The position numbers were made by a program, and so were the translations under genes. From assembly GCA_004335835.1 (NCBI GenBank), contig RWJK01001811.1, positions 1 through 64,000 on the forward strand: a DNA stretch of 64,000 bases, read 5' to 3'. The notes beneath the pieces are model-generated. The model ran no database searches, was not told the origin of the DNA, and was given only the letters and a program-made list of their open reading frames with translations. Each line of letters starts with the position of its first letter. Position 1 is the first letter of the stretch. Source of the stretch: Scenedesmus sp. ARA3 (lineage: Eukaryota > Chlorophyta > Chlorophyceae > Sphaeropleales > Scenedesmaceae). This document shows, one piece after another, positions 1 to 11,252 of the stretch.

Positions 1-545
1 TGGTGTCCCTGCAGTACTTGATTTCCACAACAGTATATTCCCGACGACGGGCCTTGCGATTGTAATCGTAGAGAAACGCATCTGGTATGCTTTGTTTTTG
101 TAGTTTCTGTCTGATTTTTTTGGGTATGTCCGCTGGTAGCGCCGATGCTGGGATGGTTCGCGTCACTTCCAAGGTTTCCTTGCCTTCAGCTCTTCTTCGC
201 TTGTTGAGGCCCACATCTGCAGCTATGAGCTGGTGTCCTTTCTCTCCCATGTAAATGGCTTCCACGATAAGCGATCCGGCGTTGTTATGCCGCAACGTGG
301 CCTTCTTCAGCAGTTTTGCGCACCCGCTCAGTGCGTGATGTCCTCCGTCCTCCTGTCCGCACAAGGGGCAGAGGTGAGTGTCGGACTTTTTGTACCGTTT
401 CAGAAGCTTGTAGGTCGGAATTAACCCATATCTGTACTGCAGAACGAGCTTCCGGAGGTGACTGGCCACAGTTGTGCTGGTCATGAACAGGTGACTATAC
501 TGATGGTCGACTTTCTCAGCCTGCTGTGCTGCTAGCTGAGGTGTG
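1..545 (-). mobile_element. RLE-type non-LTR retrotransposon, C-terminal fragment
   Basis: Read on the minus strand, this is an open frame that continues past the left edge of the window. It holds a basic helical stretch, then a CCHC zinc knuckle (CPLCGQ…H…GC, spacing C-x2-C-x7-H-x4-C, about 322-370), then a restriction-enzyme-like nuclease core with a PD near 72-87 and the E-I-K triad at 17-25, followed by YCRDT. A CCHC knuckle followed by a PD-(D/E)xK nuclease is the known C-terminal layout of R2-, Dualen- and RandI-class non-LTR elements; the algal Dualen type also carries RNase H. The frame becomes doubtful above about 545, where a stop or an old splice site appears, and no reverse transcriptase is visible upstream. 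It is probably a 5'-truncated copy. The exact clade is an inference. Confidence 0.7.
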
Positions 546-3500
546 CGGCAAGCAAACAGCGCAAGCCCCAAACACACAGTGCAAGATGTGACACAACAGC
601 AAAGCGCGCTCAGCGCTGACCTGAACAGCTTTTGCCATGCTCACAAGCAGTACAGAGACCTTGCCTCAGACAGATTTAGGGCAGCCCCTGCTGCTAACTG
701 CGGCATAGGGCCAAGCTAAAACAGCAGCAAGCCCCATACACACGCTGCTGGCTTATGCTGGTTCCATCCAAGCCTCAGAAAGCGGAGATGAGGAGAGCTG
801 GTGCCAACTGACGCGGCCCTGCTCACTGCAGGAAGCAGCACAGGAACACACGAAGCAGCAGCAGCTGCATTGCAGTATGCCGCTGCAGCAACAGCAGCTG
901 CATTGCAGTACGGCTACAGGCCACACATTTACTGCTTCAAGCAGCCCAAAGAGCAGCTTCAGCGCTGCTTGCAGCATGATGAGGCCCCAACACAACACAG
1001 CGTTGTCAGATGCAGCAACATGCGCATTGCACAACCTGCCAACCACCCACAAAGAAAGCACAGCTGTCAGACTTCATTTACCATATCCTGTAACAGCAGC
1101 CAGTAAGGACAGCACCCCAGCAGGGGTGCAATGAGGGCAGTACACGAAACAACAAGAATGCAAAACAGCTGCTTGAGGCCAGAACTTCCATAACACTGGA
1201 GGCCGCAGCAGCAGCAGAAGCCAGGCTGCTGACCAGCGTCAAACCTCGCCACCCAAAATGTGCAGCCGGCATGACAGCAACATAAGCTACTGGTAAATGT
1301 GCAGAGGGGCTCATTCCACCCAACTCCACCCCGTCCAGCTGTAAAAACACGCTGGAATACCCTGACCAGCGCCAAATTCACCACCCCAACGTGGCGCAGC
1401 CTGCATGACAGTGACAGCAACTACTGCCAGCTGTGAACTCATACCCACCCCGCCCAGCAGTAAGGAACACGTAGAAGCAGCGTGCAAAGTGTAACACAAA
1501 CCAACAGCTCCGCAGCACTGTATGGCGCCGTGTGCAACGGCACATGCGTCAGTCGCCACAGGGCATTCGACATAACCTGTGCCGCCCGTGCGCTGCGCTG
1601 CCTTGTGCCGCCGGTATGCTGTTCGCTGCATGACGAGAGAGCGGCGGCAGACCATAACACCCACTCACTGAACACACACTTGAACAACCTGCTGGCTTGA
1701 CACAGTAAATGCATAACCTGGGGACCAGCAGTTCTTGATGAAGCCAGCACACCAACGGCAGAGAACGCGGGAATTCCAAATGCCGCTAACAGCAGCCAAA
1801 GGCATCTTAAAATAGCGTCAGGCGACAGGGTGTAGCAGCGCCTGCCAAACAAACCGCACTGCAGGCAAGCCAGAGCGCTGAACCACCAGCTGTGGCTTCA
1901 GCCGGGATAATAGTCCCACACGCAAACATCCACAAACTGTGGAAGCAACCCCGTTTTCCCCGAATAGAAATCCGCCAGAAAGGAAGCCCAACAAGCAGCT
2001 GTTGTTTTTTTCCTCCTGTGCTGTAAGCACGGTACCACCTGTGCTGTAAGCACGGTACCACCTCTGCTGTAAGCACGGTACCAGTAACAACCCCTCCGCA
2101 AGCTGCTGCCACGTGGAGCCCAGGCAACAGAACAGAGCTGACCTGCCACCTTATATGTTCTGCTGCTGCTGCTGCCATGTGGAGCCCAGGCAGCACAACA
2201 GAGCTGACCTGCCACCTCATTGAGTTGCCAGCGCCCATCATATGCACTGCTTGCAGACCGCATGCAACCCCCCAAGTCTGCCTGCGTGTGAGTGCACACA
2301 CGGCCGGCACCCTGAGACCGTTGACCGACTTTTAGTACTTCTACCGCAAGCACGAATGGTAAGCAAATGTATGCAAGGCTGGTGTGCCTGTGAATGTAGC
2401 GCAGCCAGCGAGTGCAGCACCCACGTTCTCACCCTGAAAGGGTGCTCTTTGCTGCTGCTGCTGCTGCTGCTGCCGCTGCTGCTTTCTGGCGGCTGCTCCT
2501 GCTGCTGGCTGCCATGCCCTTTCAGGTACTTGTGGTCAGCCACGCAGCAGCAGCAGCAGCAGCAGCAAACACGCACCTGCACGGCAAGTGCTGCTTGCAA
2601 CATGATTGTAAGGGAAAGTATGTGACCCGGCATCATGATTGTAAGGGAAGGTATGTGACCCGGCACCAACCCCTGTGACCAGCCGATGCCCTTTCATGCG
2701 CCTACACGTGTTTGCTCCACCTGCAACAACCCCCAAGCAGTCATAACACACAAGGCTGTTTTGGCTTCAGCCAGACCCCAATGACCAGACAACACACACT
2801 GGTCTAAGCATGGAACCCAACCGTTCCTGCCGCCAAAGCATATGCGCCAGGAAACACAAGTGTGGTGATGTACATGGGAGGCACTGATGCGTCTTGCTGA
2901 CTGCCCAACTGCTGCTAAAAGCTGTGCTTCAAGAATTTGGCAGATGATGGGCAAGCCGGCTCACTCAGTGCACAGCTGAGATGGCACCTCATGCTGCTCA
3001 ACGCAAGCAAGTGATGTGAACTGTGTTGCGAGCAGTGGATAGCCAGTCGGTCAAACCCTCAAACCTGAAATTGCGCCTCATGCTGCGTTGCTGACATGTT
3101 GCCTCGCTTTTTGGCCACATGCGCAGCGCACAGAAGGGCATGCAAAGCCAAGCGCAGCCGATAGTATAATGCCAGATAGCAAGCATATGGTGTGCTAGTG
3201 GTGACAGGTGCGTGTTCAGCACACAGAGGTTCCGGTGCGCTCTCGCATCTGCCGCCACACACCAAAAGTAGCAGCAAGGCAGAGGCAAAGCACACGTCAC
3301 AAAGATGCAGATGCTGTGCTGTGTTGTCACATGTTGTCGCATGTGACGTGTAACATGTTGCCACATGTCGCGGTTATGCAGATGCTGTGCTTTGTTGTGG
3401 GTTTGATGCAGGGCATGCATGCATGCAGCACTTCAAAGTGCACAGCTCAACGCTCTAGATCTGCAGGCACTCTTGCCAGCAGATCTACAGTGGAGCACTC

Positions 3501-4439
3501 TGGCCTGCAGAGCGCTTTTTACTCCATCCACAGTGCACCTATCAAACGCCACCGCACATGTGCATGCATGCAGTCCAGCGTGTTATAGATATTCAGAGGC
3601 GTATATATATTTAGAGGCGTGCAACATGCGTGGCCTCTGACAAGCAGGCAAGCCAGTTCTGCTGATGCACGCCTGCATGCTTATGTATGACTACTGCAAA
3701 GCTCTTCATGATGCCCGACAATGCATAAGCTGATGAATAAAATAAGACCACACAGCACCTACACTGCGCCGAGTCAGATGAGGTAAAGCATGATCTCAAG
3801 CTGGGCATGGTACTGCTGCACTATCGTCTGGTGCAGCAACCAAACAGCCAAATGAGCCCCTGCAGCGCAGTGGCCTCTGCAGTTATGCAATCATGCATGC
3901 AGCCATCCAGCCAGCCATCCATCCAGCCATTTAGCTAGCCAGCCAGCCAGCTAGCCATCCATCCATCCATCCATCTAGCCAGCCATCGAGCCAGCTAGCC
4001 AGCCAGCCAGCCATCCATCCATCCATCTAGCCAGCCATCGAGCCAGCTAGCCAGCCAGCCATCCATCCAGCCATCCAGCCAGCCTGCACCAAGCTAGCCA
4101 GCCAGCCAGCCAGCCACCGATGAAGCGCCTTGCTAGGCTGCAGTTTCATCAAGGTGCACCCAAAGAGCACACTACAAGACCTTCGCCAGCCTGCTCAACG
4201 AGTCTGCACCCAAGGTGCAGCGGTCGGATCATGCCAAAAGTCGCAAGCCAAGCAAGGAAGGGAGCAGGCACACCAGCATGCCAGCGGTCACAAGTCAAGC
4301 AAGCATGCAAGCCAGCCAGCCAGCACGCCAGCCAAGTGAGCAAGCAGCAAGGAAATGTACACCTGGCAGTCAAACCAGTCAAACTGGTCAACGCTGAGTC
4401 AGCATCAGCAGCCGCTGCTGCAGCAGGCCTTGCAGAAGT
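546..4439. other. Intergenic, repeat-rich stretch without a supported gene
   Basis: Open frames here are Cys/Leu/Ala-rich and overlap on both strands, as expected from CTG/CAG-rich DNA, and none has domain-like composition. Short tandem repeats are visible: a 23-bp unit containing GCTGTAAGCACGGTACCA three times at 2016-2083, a ~48-bp unit twice at 2104-2219, and a 33-bp unit (CATGATTGTAAGGGAA…) twice at 2601-2666. CTG/CAG runs lie near 2450-2480 and 2541-2567. No gene is called. Confidence 0.6.
3892..4112. repeat. CCAT/CCAG tetranucleotide satellite
   Basis: About 220 bases consist almost entirely of interleaved CCAT, CCAG and TAGC tetramers (for example GCCAGCCATCCATCCAGCC). A ~60-base higher-order block (CCATCCATC…TAGCCAGCCATCGAGCCAG) occurs twice, near 3955 and 4010. 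It encodes nothing convincing. Confidence 0.85.
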
Positions 4440-4469
4440 GCAACCCAGCCGTCACCAGCTGCAGCTACA

Positions 4470-4500
<31 letters not shown>

Positions 4501-4996
4501 TTGGACAATATCCTGGCTGCATCGCTGCTGCTGCTGCTGCTGCTGCAGCAGCAGGCCCTGCAGAGGTACAGCTAGGCCGACACCAGCTGTGCAGCTGCAG
4601 CGTGCTGCTAGTACTGCAGGTTAAGCTGCCTTCAGCACTGCTGCAACCCTGCTGCTGCTGCTCCTTCTGCTGCTGCTGCTGCGGGATCAGCTTGCTTCCG
4701 CTTCAGCTGCGGTTGCAGTAGCGTCTCACTCCTGCTGCAGCTGCTGCAGCTGCAGGAGCACCTCAGTCCTGCTGCTGCTGCTGCTGCTGCAGGAGCGCCT
4801 TTGTTCTGCAGCTGCTGCTACTGCTGCTGCAGGAGCGTCTCACTCCAGCTGCCGCTGCTGCTGCTGCAGGACCGTCTCACTCCTGCTGCTGCTGCTGCAG
4901 GAGCACCCCACTTCAGCTGCTGCAGCTGCAAGTGCTGCTGCTGCAGGAATGCCTCAGTCCTGCTGCTGCTGCTGCTGCTGCTGCTGCAGGAGCGCC
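4440..4996. repeat. CTG-rich tandem repeat downstream of the ankyrin gene
   Basis: The region is built from diverged 30-50-base units of the form CTGCTGCTGCAGGAGCGCCTCAGTCC. Read on the minus strand, each unit resembles the last codons of the neighbouring ankyrin gene plus its stop (CAGCAGGACTGA followed by GGCGCTCCTGCAGCAGCAG). About seven such copies lie in what would be its 3' UTR, some with GAGTGA in place of GACTGA. Confidence 0.75.
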
Positions 4997-7336
4997 TCAG
5001 TCCTGCTGCATTCGTGCCAGTGCCGCCTCGCACTCCTGCTTGGTCCAGCCCTGCTGATCTTCTCGCTCCGCCAGCCACTCTAACACCTCAACCCTGCCTT
5101 CTGCTACTGCAGACTCAAATGCACTGCGGTCCCAAGGGCACGGCGGCTGCTGGCTCCTTAGCCAATGCAGCATTGCCACATGCCCCTCTGCTGCTGCTGC
5201 ACGTGTGGTCAGCACACCCCACTCGCATGGTGGCTGCTGCTGGCGCAGGTAGCGGACGATGTCCAAGTGCCCTGCCTCTGCTGCTGCTGCGATGGTCCAC
5301 TCGGAGGTGGGGCAGGGAGGGTCTAGCTGCAGTAGGCACTGCAGGGTGCTGCGCTCGCCTGCTGCTGCTGCAGCAGCAGCGGTGAGGTCATCAAAGCAGC
5401 TGCTGGGGCTGCAGGCATGCATGTACTGCAGCACGGGAACCTGGCCAGCGCCAGCAGCAGCACTGAGGAAGGAAGCGGAAAAATTGCAGACGAGCAGGCA
5501 GGGCAGGCATGCAGGCAGCAGATGATATGAGGAACGTTTGACCAGGTGTTGACTGTCGTGGCACTTCCTGCAAGCTACGGGTGCTCAACAGCGAAAAGTG
5601 GGCGTGTTCTGTACATGCTGCGGCCTTAGGAGTGACAGCTTAAATGCAGCAGCACAGCCATTGGCACAACGGTTGCCTGCAAAAGCACTGTCTCTTATCC
5701 ACGCAACCAATTTCAAACCCTGCAGCTGTACTAACTTCAAACACTGCTTGCTTACTTGCAGGCGTCACTGTCCCACACTGCGCCTCGCTGCCCAAGCCAG
5801 TGCAGCACTTGCAGGCGCCCTGCCTGGGCTGCAGCTTGCGTGCACAGCTGCAATATTGCGGCAGCAGAGAGAACGCAGTAAAATTGTGGACAGACAACAC
5901 ACACGCCGCGGGTGAGAGAGTTGCTTGATGTTTGGATGGCGTTTGATAGTACAGAGGGACACAAGCATGGTGCTGCATTGTTCACTGTCCTGCCCGAAAA
6001 GGGGTATGCTGAAATGGAAGTGACACCATGATGCAGCAAGCACCTCCCATGCTGTGCGCTGCTCTGAAACCAACAACAGAAGCACAGGGCATCACGGGAC
6101 GGAGTCTATGGTCGCCGCGCGCCCACTTCTGCTGCTTCCAATGCCGAATCAGCACAACAGTCAACACTACCCTTGCATGAGGCCATCAATGGCACACAGG
6201 ACTTCGATGCTGCTGCTGCTGCTACCGCAGCCAATTTCAGCCGCGACGTTGTGCCTCTGCCCCTGCGATCTCTGCTGGGCGCTGCTGCTGCTGCTGCTGC
6301 TGCTGCTGCAACACCCTGACCCAAGTGCCAGCAGCCTCACCTGCAGGTCCATTGGGCATGGCGGCTGCTGCTGCTGCTACCAGCAATACCGGATGGCCTG
6401 CAGCCTCACCTGGAGGTCTGTCAGCACTGTAGGCTGCTGCTGCTGCTGCTGCTACATAGAGCCGACTGGCCAGCAGCCTCACCTGGAGGTCCATTGGGCA
6501 CGGTGGCTGCTGCTCCTGCAGCCAAACGAGGGTCTGCAGCCTGCCTGCCGCTGCTGCTGCTCGGCACGTCCATGTGTCCCACGTGTCTACTGGCACAACT
6601 GTCCGCAGGTATGCCAGCACTGCTGTGTTGCCAGAGGCTGCTGCTGCTGCTAACGTGCGGCGCTCCGCAGGGATGCCTTGCTCTATGAGCCACCGCAGAG
6701 TTGGCAGGTGCCCTGTAGGTGGCAAGAGGAGCAGGAGGCAGCAGTTGCAGGAGTTTGGTCAACGGCGAAGTTTGACTTGCGGTGGGTGTTGTTGCGTTGC
6801 ACTGGGGCAGCAGCAGGGAAGTGGGACGGGTCGGGAGTGATTGGCAGCAAATGTGTTGATTGAGTTGCAGGGTCTGGCAGACAGCTTGCAAAGAAACAGA
6901 AACGGTTCCTGCAAGGTGTGCAAGCACCAGAAGGGTCTGGCTGGGTTATGTGATGAGGCTGCAACAGCATGCTGCTGCTACTGCTGCTGCAGGAGGTGAT
7001 GCCTTTTCACGAAGGCAACCACATGTTCCAGCAGCACTCAGTTAGCGCAGACGCATAGCACCATTCACCTGCACGAGCTGCTGCACAGCAGGTGGCGTCA
7101 TCCAAATAAGAGCCGTGAGCCTGCAAAACATCCAGCACTGCTATATGTCCCTGTGCTGCTGCTGCTTCCGCTGCCTCCTCGCTTGCATGGCAGCCATTTT
7201 GTAGCAGCCGTACTACCGTCTGCACGTCGCCTAGCTCTGCTCGAGCAATAAGCAGCTGTTCGTTGCAGTCCTCGTGGTGCCTGGTCATCTGCTGCACAAC
7301 CCGGAGAGGCAGCTCGCTCCAGGAAGCGGAAACCAT
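4997..7336 (-). CDS. Ankyrin-repeat protein (four exons)
   Basis: Exons 7069-7336, 6483-6712, 5756-5847 and 4997-5408 join in frame (phases 1, 0, 2) to a 333-residue protein. It contains about eight degenerate ankyrin-type repeats of the algal form AAAxGHLxxLxWLxxQxxP, for example RAG|HLPTLRWL across the first junction and EAGHLDIVRYL, AEGHVAMLHWL and AEGRVEVLEWL in the last exon. Ankyrin arrays usually bind other proteins, but no catalytic domain or signal peptide is seen, so the partner is unknown. The N-terminus (SWSELPLRVVQQM) looks like part of an F-box. Just upstream, in the same frame and below a stop, lies CRAF-like sequence, so a 5' exon may be missing from this model. The intron between 5848 and 6482 holds extra copies of the exon-2 donor, and the 3' flank holds copies of the stop-codon region. 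Confidence 0.75.
6325..6500 (-). repeat. Echo copies of the ankyrin exon-2 splice donor
   Basis: The exon-2 end with its donor (minus strand CCAATGGACCTCCAG|GTGAGG, then CTGCTGGCC) ends at 6483. Two near-copies follow in the intron, at about 6395-6421 (GACCTCCAGGTGAGGCTGCAG) and 6325-6355 (CCAATGGACCTGCAGGTGAGG). They are separated by CAG runs. Each keeps the GTGAGG donor, so the true splice site has two competitors. Confidence 0.7.
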
Positions 7337-8550
7337 TTCCTGGTGCCTAAATGCCCTGCACGATGCCTGGAAGGCGAGCTTGGCTCAACAGGCTTGGGCA
7401 TCAGTGGGCAACCGGGCTAGATATTGCAGACTAAGCGACCGATGTAGCGCAGACTACTGATTATCAAACATAAATTCAGGAAACAGGTGTCAACTCCAGC
7501 GACGAGGTGCTGGGTTGTGAATTGAAGCCAACAGCAACTTCGCTGGGTCTAAAAGAGCCAGCCTTAAAGTCGTCGCTTTATGGTGCGACTCTGCGTTGTT
7601 ATGCTCAAAATCTTTTACAAGATGTTTTTATGACGTGCACATCGGCCGAGCGTGGATGAACGTCCAGTACGGACGACCAAATCACAGGCAAACGCTGAGG
7701 GAAGTCAGCGCCCTTTTCAAACGGAGCACGCAGTCGGCATCAAGTTTTACCTATACGAACGTAGCACTGTATAGTTTTGGACTGTACGAAGAGCCATCGT
7801 GATAAGTCAGCATGAACAGGATGCCCTGTCAACGTCTCACAAACGGGTTGTCTGTTACTGGCAGACAAAGCACTGCCACACACGTGAAAATCTTGGGCAA
7901 CCACGTATCATTAACGGTCACCTTGTTTGCTGTACGCCTCAGGGACAAGAGCAGCAACCAAGCGATGGGCAGCGTGGCACCACACTCAGCTGCATCTGGA
8001 GCGTCTGCTGAGTCTTCATGTTCGGTGGATTGAAAGCTTCATCGCGAGCTCAACTGCTTCCACGTCGATTTCTGTCTCTCTGCTGTGATGGGAGCAGGTG
8101 TACTGCACCACATGAGCGCAACCCCAGCAATCTTCAGCAGTACTACAGCTGCGCAGCTGCATGCAGGGCATGCGTCATGTCACCCGACAGTGCCGCTGCT
8201 GGCCAGTGGGCAGTGCAAGTTGTATGGAATCATCATGCCAGTGTCCAGTGGCCCATGGGCAGGGCGATTTGACTACTACGAGCCGCTGAGCCTGGTGAGG
8301 AGCGAGCCTGGTGAGAAGCCATGGTGGCATTGGTGTTGCTGTGCCTCGACTGAAGCCATTGCAGCTCTCTGCAGAGTAACTGCCCTTGCCTACATCTACG
8401 TAGGGCCAACCTCTGCCTCATCACTTGCTATGCCTGCTGCTGGCACGTTGAGACTTAGGCGAGTGCGGGAGACAACCGGCCTGCCAGGCTGGTCAAAATG
8501 CGCCTACATCGGGGCACTGTTAAGGCACTCTTATCGGCAGCAGCAGCAGC

Positions 8551-8635
<85 letters not shown>

Positions 8636-9479
8636 CCAAGGAAGCAGCAGCTGGAGTTCAACTCCAGCAGTGCTGTGACCGATTCAACACCCGACCTCAA
8701 AGGCATACACCACAGAACACCCAACAGACTCAACTTGCCACTTCGTCTTAGTTGTCAGCAAGACCTGCTTTAAGGTAGCAGAATGAAATTGAGCTGGCTG
8801 ATCAGCTGCATAATCAGAAAGGCCCATGTGCTGCTGGCTGTCAATCGCGCACCACCCCTCCTTCCAGTTGTGAAGTATGTGCTCCAAAGCATTTGCTATA
8901 CTTTTGACTCGACCTGCAGAGCCTGGTCAGGCACTTGCCTGCGAGCATGCAGTTGTGGGGATGCAGCGAGCAGGGCTGCCAACTTTGGTATGGACGCCTG
9001 GTTGACTGCATCAGCTGTTGAGGTTGTATGGTTTTGCATTTTTAATCTGCTGTTGGCCGATTGGCAGTCCACATATCAGTAATATGTCATTACCAGAAAC
9101 CGGGACTGCCTGCGGACGCAGTCACCTGCGTGTGGTTCCTGCGACACAGCTGGTATCGTATCTTACACGTGAACCTGCTTCTTTCGTTACTTCAGAAAGC
9201 CCTGCGACCGCCCAGGACAGTCCCAGGTGCATCGCACCCCCACATATGGCTATTGGTCGCCGCACAGGGGCTGCAGCAGAGATGTTCTGCAGTTCGTCAT
9301 TATACTTTTGAAGACCGGCGTATTGATATTTAGTGGCATCTTTGGACGATAGAGGATAGTATTGGTAATAGCGTACAACCACCTGGCAGGGCTTCCCAGC
9401 ACTTCCGTCTGCATCCTTGTGAACGTAAAGCAGCCCAACCAGCTACGGAAGCCATCAACCATCCTATCAACAAGTCAAC
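7337..9479. other. Intergenic region with a long CAG tract
   Basis: No frame here has recognisable domain content. The longest frames owe their length to the CAG tract at 8538-8633. The last few hundred bases before 9480 should contain the promoter and 5' leader of the alginate-lyase-like gene, but no clear element is seen. Confidence 0.55.
8538..8633. repeat. (CAG)~32 microsatellite
   Basis: A 96-base CAG run is broken by only one CGG early on. It can be read as poly-Gln or poly-Ala in the plus frames and poly-Ala in a minus frame, but no flanking coding sequence supports translation. Confidence 0.95.
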
Positions 9480-11217
9480 ATGCGGGTTTCGGCGATCCTG
9501 GCGCTGCTGCTGCCAGGCCTGGTGCTTCTGCAGCAGCAGCTTCCAGCAGCAGTAGCAGAGCCAGGAGTAGAGCCTGCTGTTGCATGGCGCAGCTGCAGCT
9601 CCGAGCAGCAGATAGTCAACTGCGGTCAAATCCCGCTCACTCGCCGCTTCAGGGCTACCAGAGCAGCATGCTGCAGGATGTACAGGCGCATCACACTGCC
9701 ATCTTCTGCAGTATCCATCGCGTCAGTTGCAGTGGCGCAGCAAACAAATGTGACTGCAGGAATCCCCCGCAACGACCTAAACCTCTCAGGAGGCTACCTG
9801 TCAGCACCGCCAGCTTACCCCTACAGCACCTGCGGCATCCCTTCGCAACTCGCCAGCGTGCCAGTTTACTCGCTGGTCAACGGCGCCACTCAATACACAA
9901 TGACAAGCTTCACTGTACCCAGCCTCAACAAAACCCTCATCCAGAAGATCAAAACCGCCGCACAGGCCCTGCTGCCAGCAGCAGTGCGCGGTAACATCAC
10001 CGGCCTACGCAGCGTGCACAGCAGCAGCGGCATTATCCACCCCGGCAGTGCAGTAGGGGCCTCGGAGCTGGCCTTACTACTCAACCGGCTCAGCAACAGC
10101 AGCAGCGCCGTGCAGCTGGCAGCACGCAGCACACTCATCGACGGTACAGGTGTACTGCCTAAGAATAGGGCCGTACCGGCAGCCCAAGGGGGCGGAGTGT
10201 GGGCCCCACCTACGAATTGCCCTGTTACTGGGTATCAGGCTGCAGGATCGCTGGCGATGCCCAATGTGCAGATCCGTTATTCAGGCATTAATGCGCCTGG
10301 CATCAACTGCTCGGCAGCGTACGATCCCAGGGCACCCATCACCATATGTGGGCATGTCAGCTTTGTAGAGGTGAGTGTGTGTATGTGCTATGGCAGATGC
10401 CCTTGGCAGTCTGATATATGATGTTTGTGGTGTGTGCGTTGTGTGGATTGACTGCTCAGCAGCGTACGACCCACGGGCACCCATCAGCATCTGTGGGCAT
10501 GTGAGCTTTGTAGAGGTGAGTGCGGCTGCGTGTGCTGTGTGTACTGCTGCTGCTGCTGCTGCTGCTTGATCGCTGGCCATTTCATTTGTCACAGGGTACT
10601 GCTGTAATGTCAGCATGCATGCCTCTGCAGCTGTTGTACTTCCTGCTATTCCTCGCACGGCTCTGCTGATCCATGTGCCACCATGTCCTTGCCTGCAGAT
10701 GGACGCACAGATGGTCTACATGATGGCCCTTGCTTGGTACGCCTACTCTCTACTGGCCTGCGGCTATGCCCGCCAACCTCTGCTGATTCTTACATCTGCC
10801 TGCTAAACCCATTGTGCCTGCAGATGGACGCGCAGATGGTCTACAAGATGGCGCTCGCTCGCCTGTGCTCACCTTCACAACTCTCTGCTCAAGCACATGC
10901 CATCTCTCTTTTGCTGCTTGCAGATGGACGCGCAGATGGTCTACAAAATGGCCCTTGCTTGGTACGCCACAGCAGATGCCCGCTACGCTACTCAAGTGCT
11001 GAGCATCATCAACGCCTGGGCCACCACCAACACGGACTGGGGCTGGCACTGGTGAGCACTTTTAGCTGCTGCTGCTGCTGCTGTTGCTGCTGCTTCTGCT
11101 GCTGCCGCCGCCGCCACTTTTGTATTGTGTCCGCTGGTCCTGCCACGCGTGCACTCACTAGTCAACATCTTGAACAACATCACTGCTGCCACTGTGAACA
11201 ACGCCTCCCATCAACAC

Positions 11218-11252
<35 letters not shown>

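Noticed and set aside
8455..8773. Poly-Ala and poly-Gln proteins across the CAG tract
   Set aside because: Every frame through a CAG run is open; the flanks have no domain, splice support or codon pattern.
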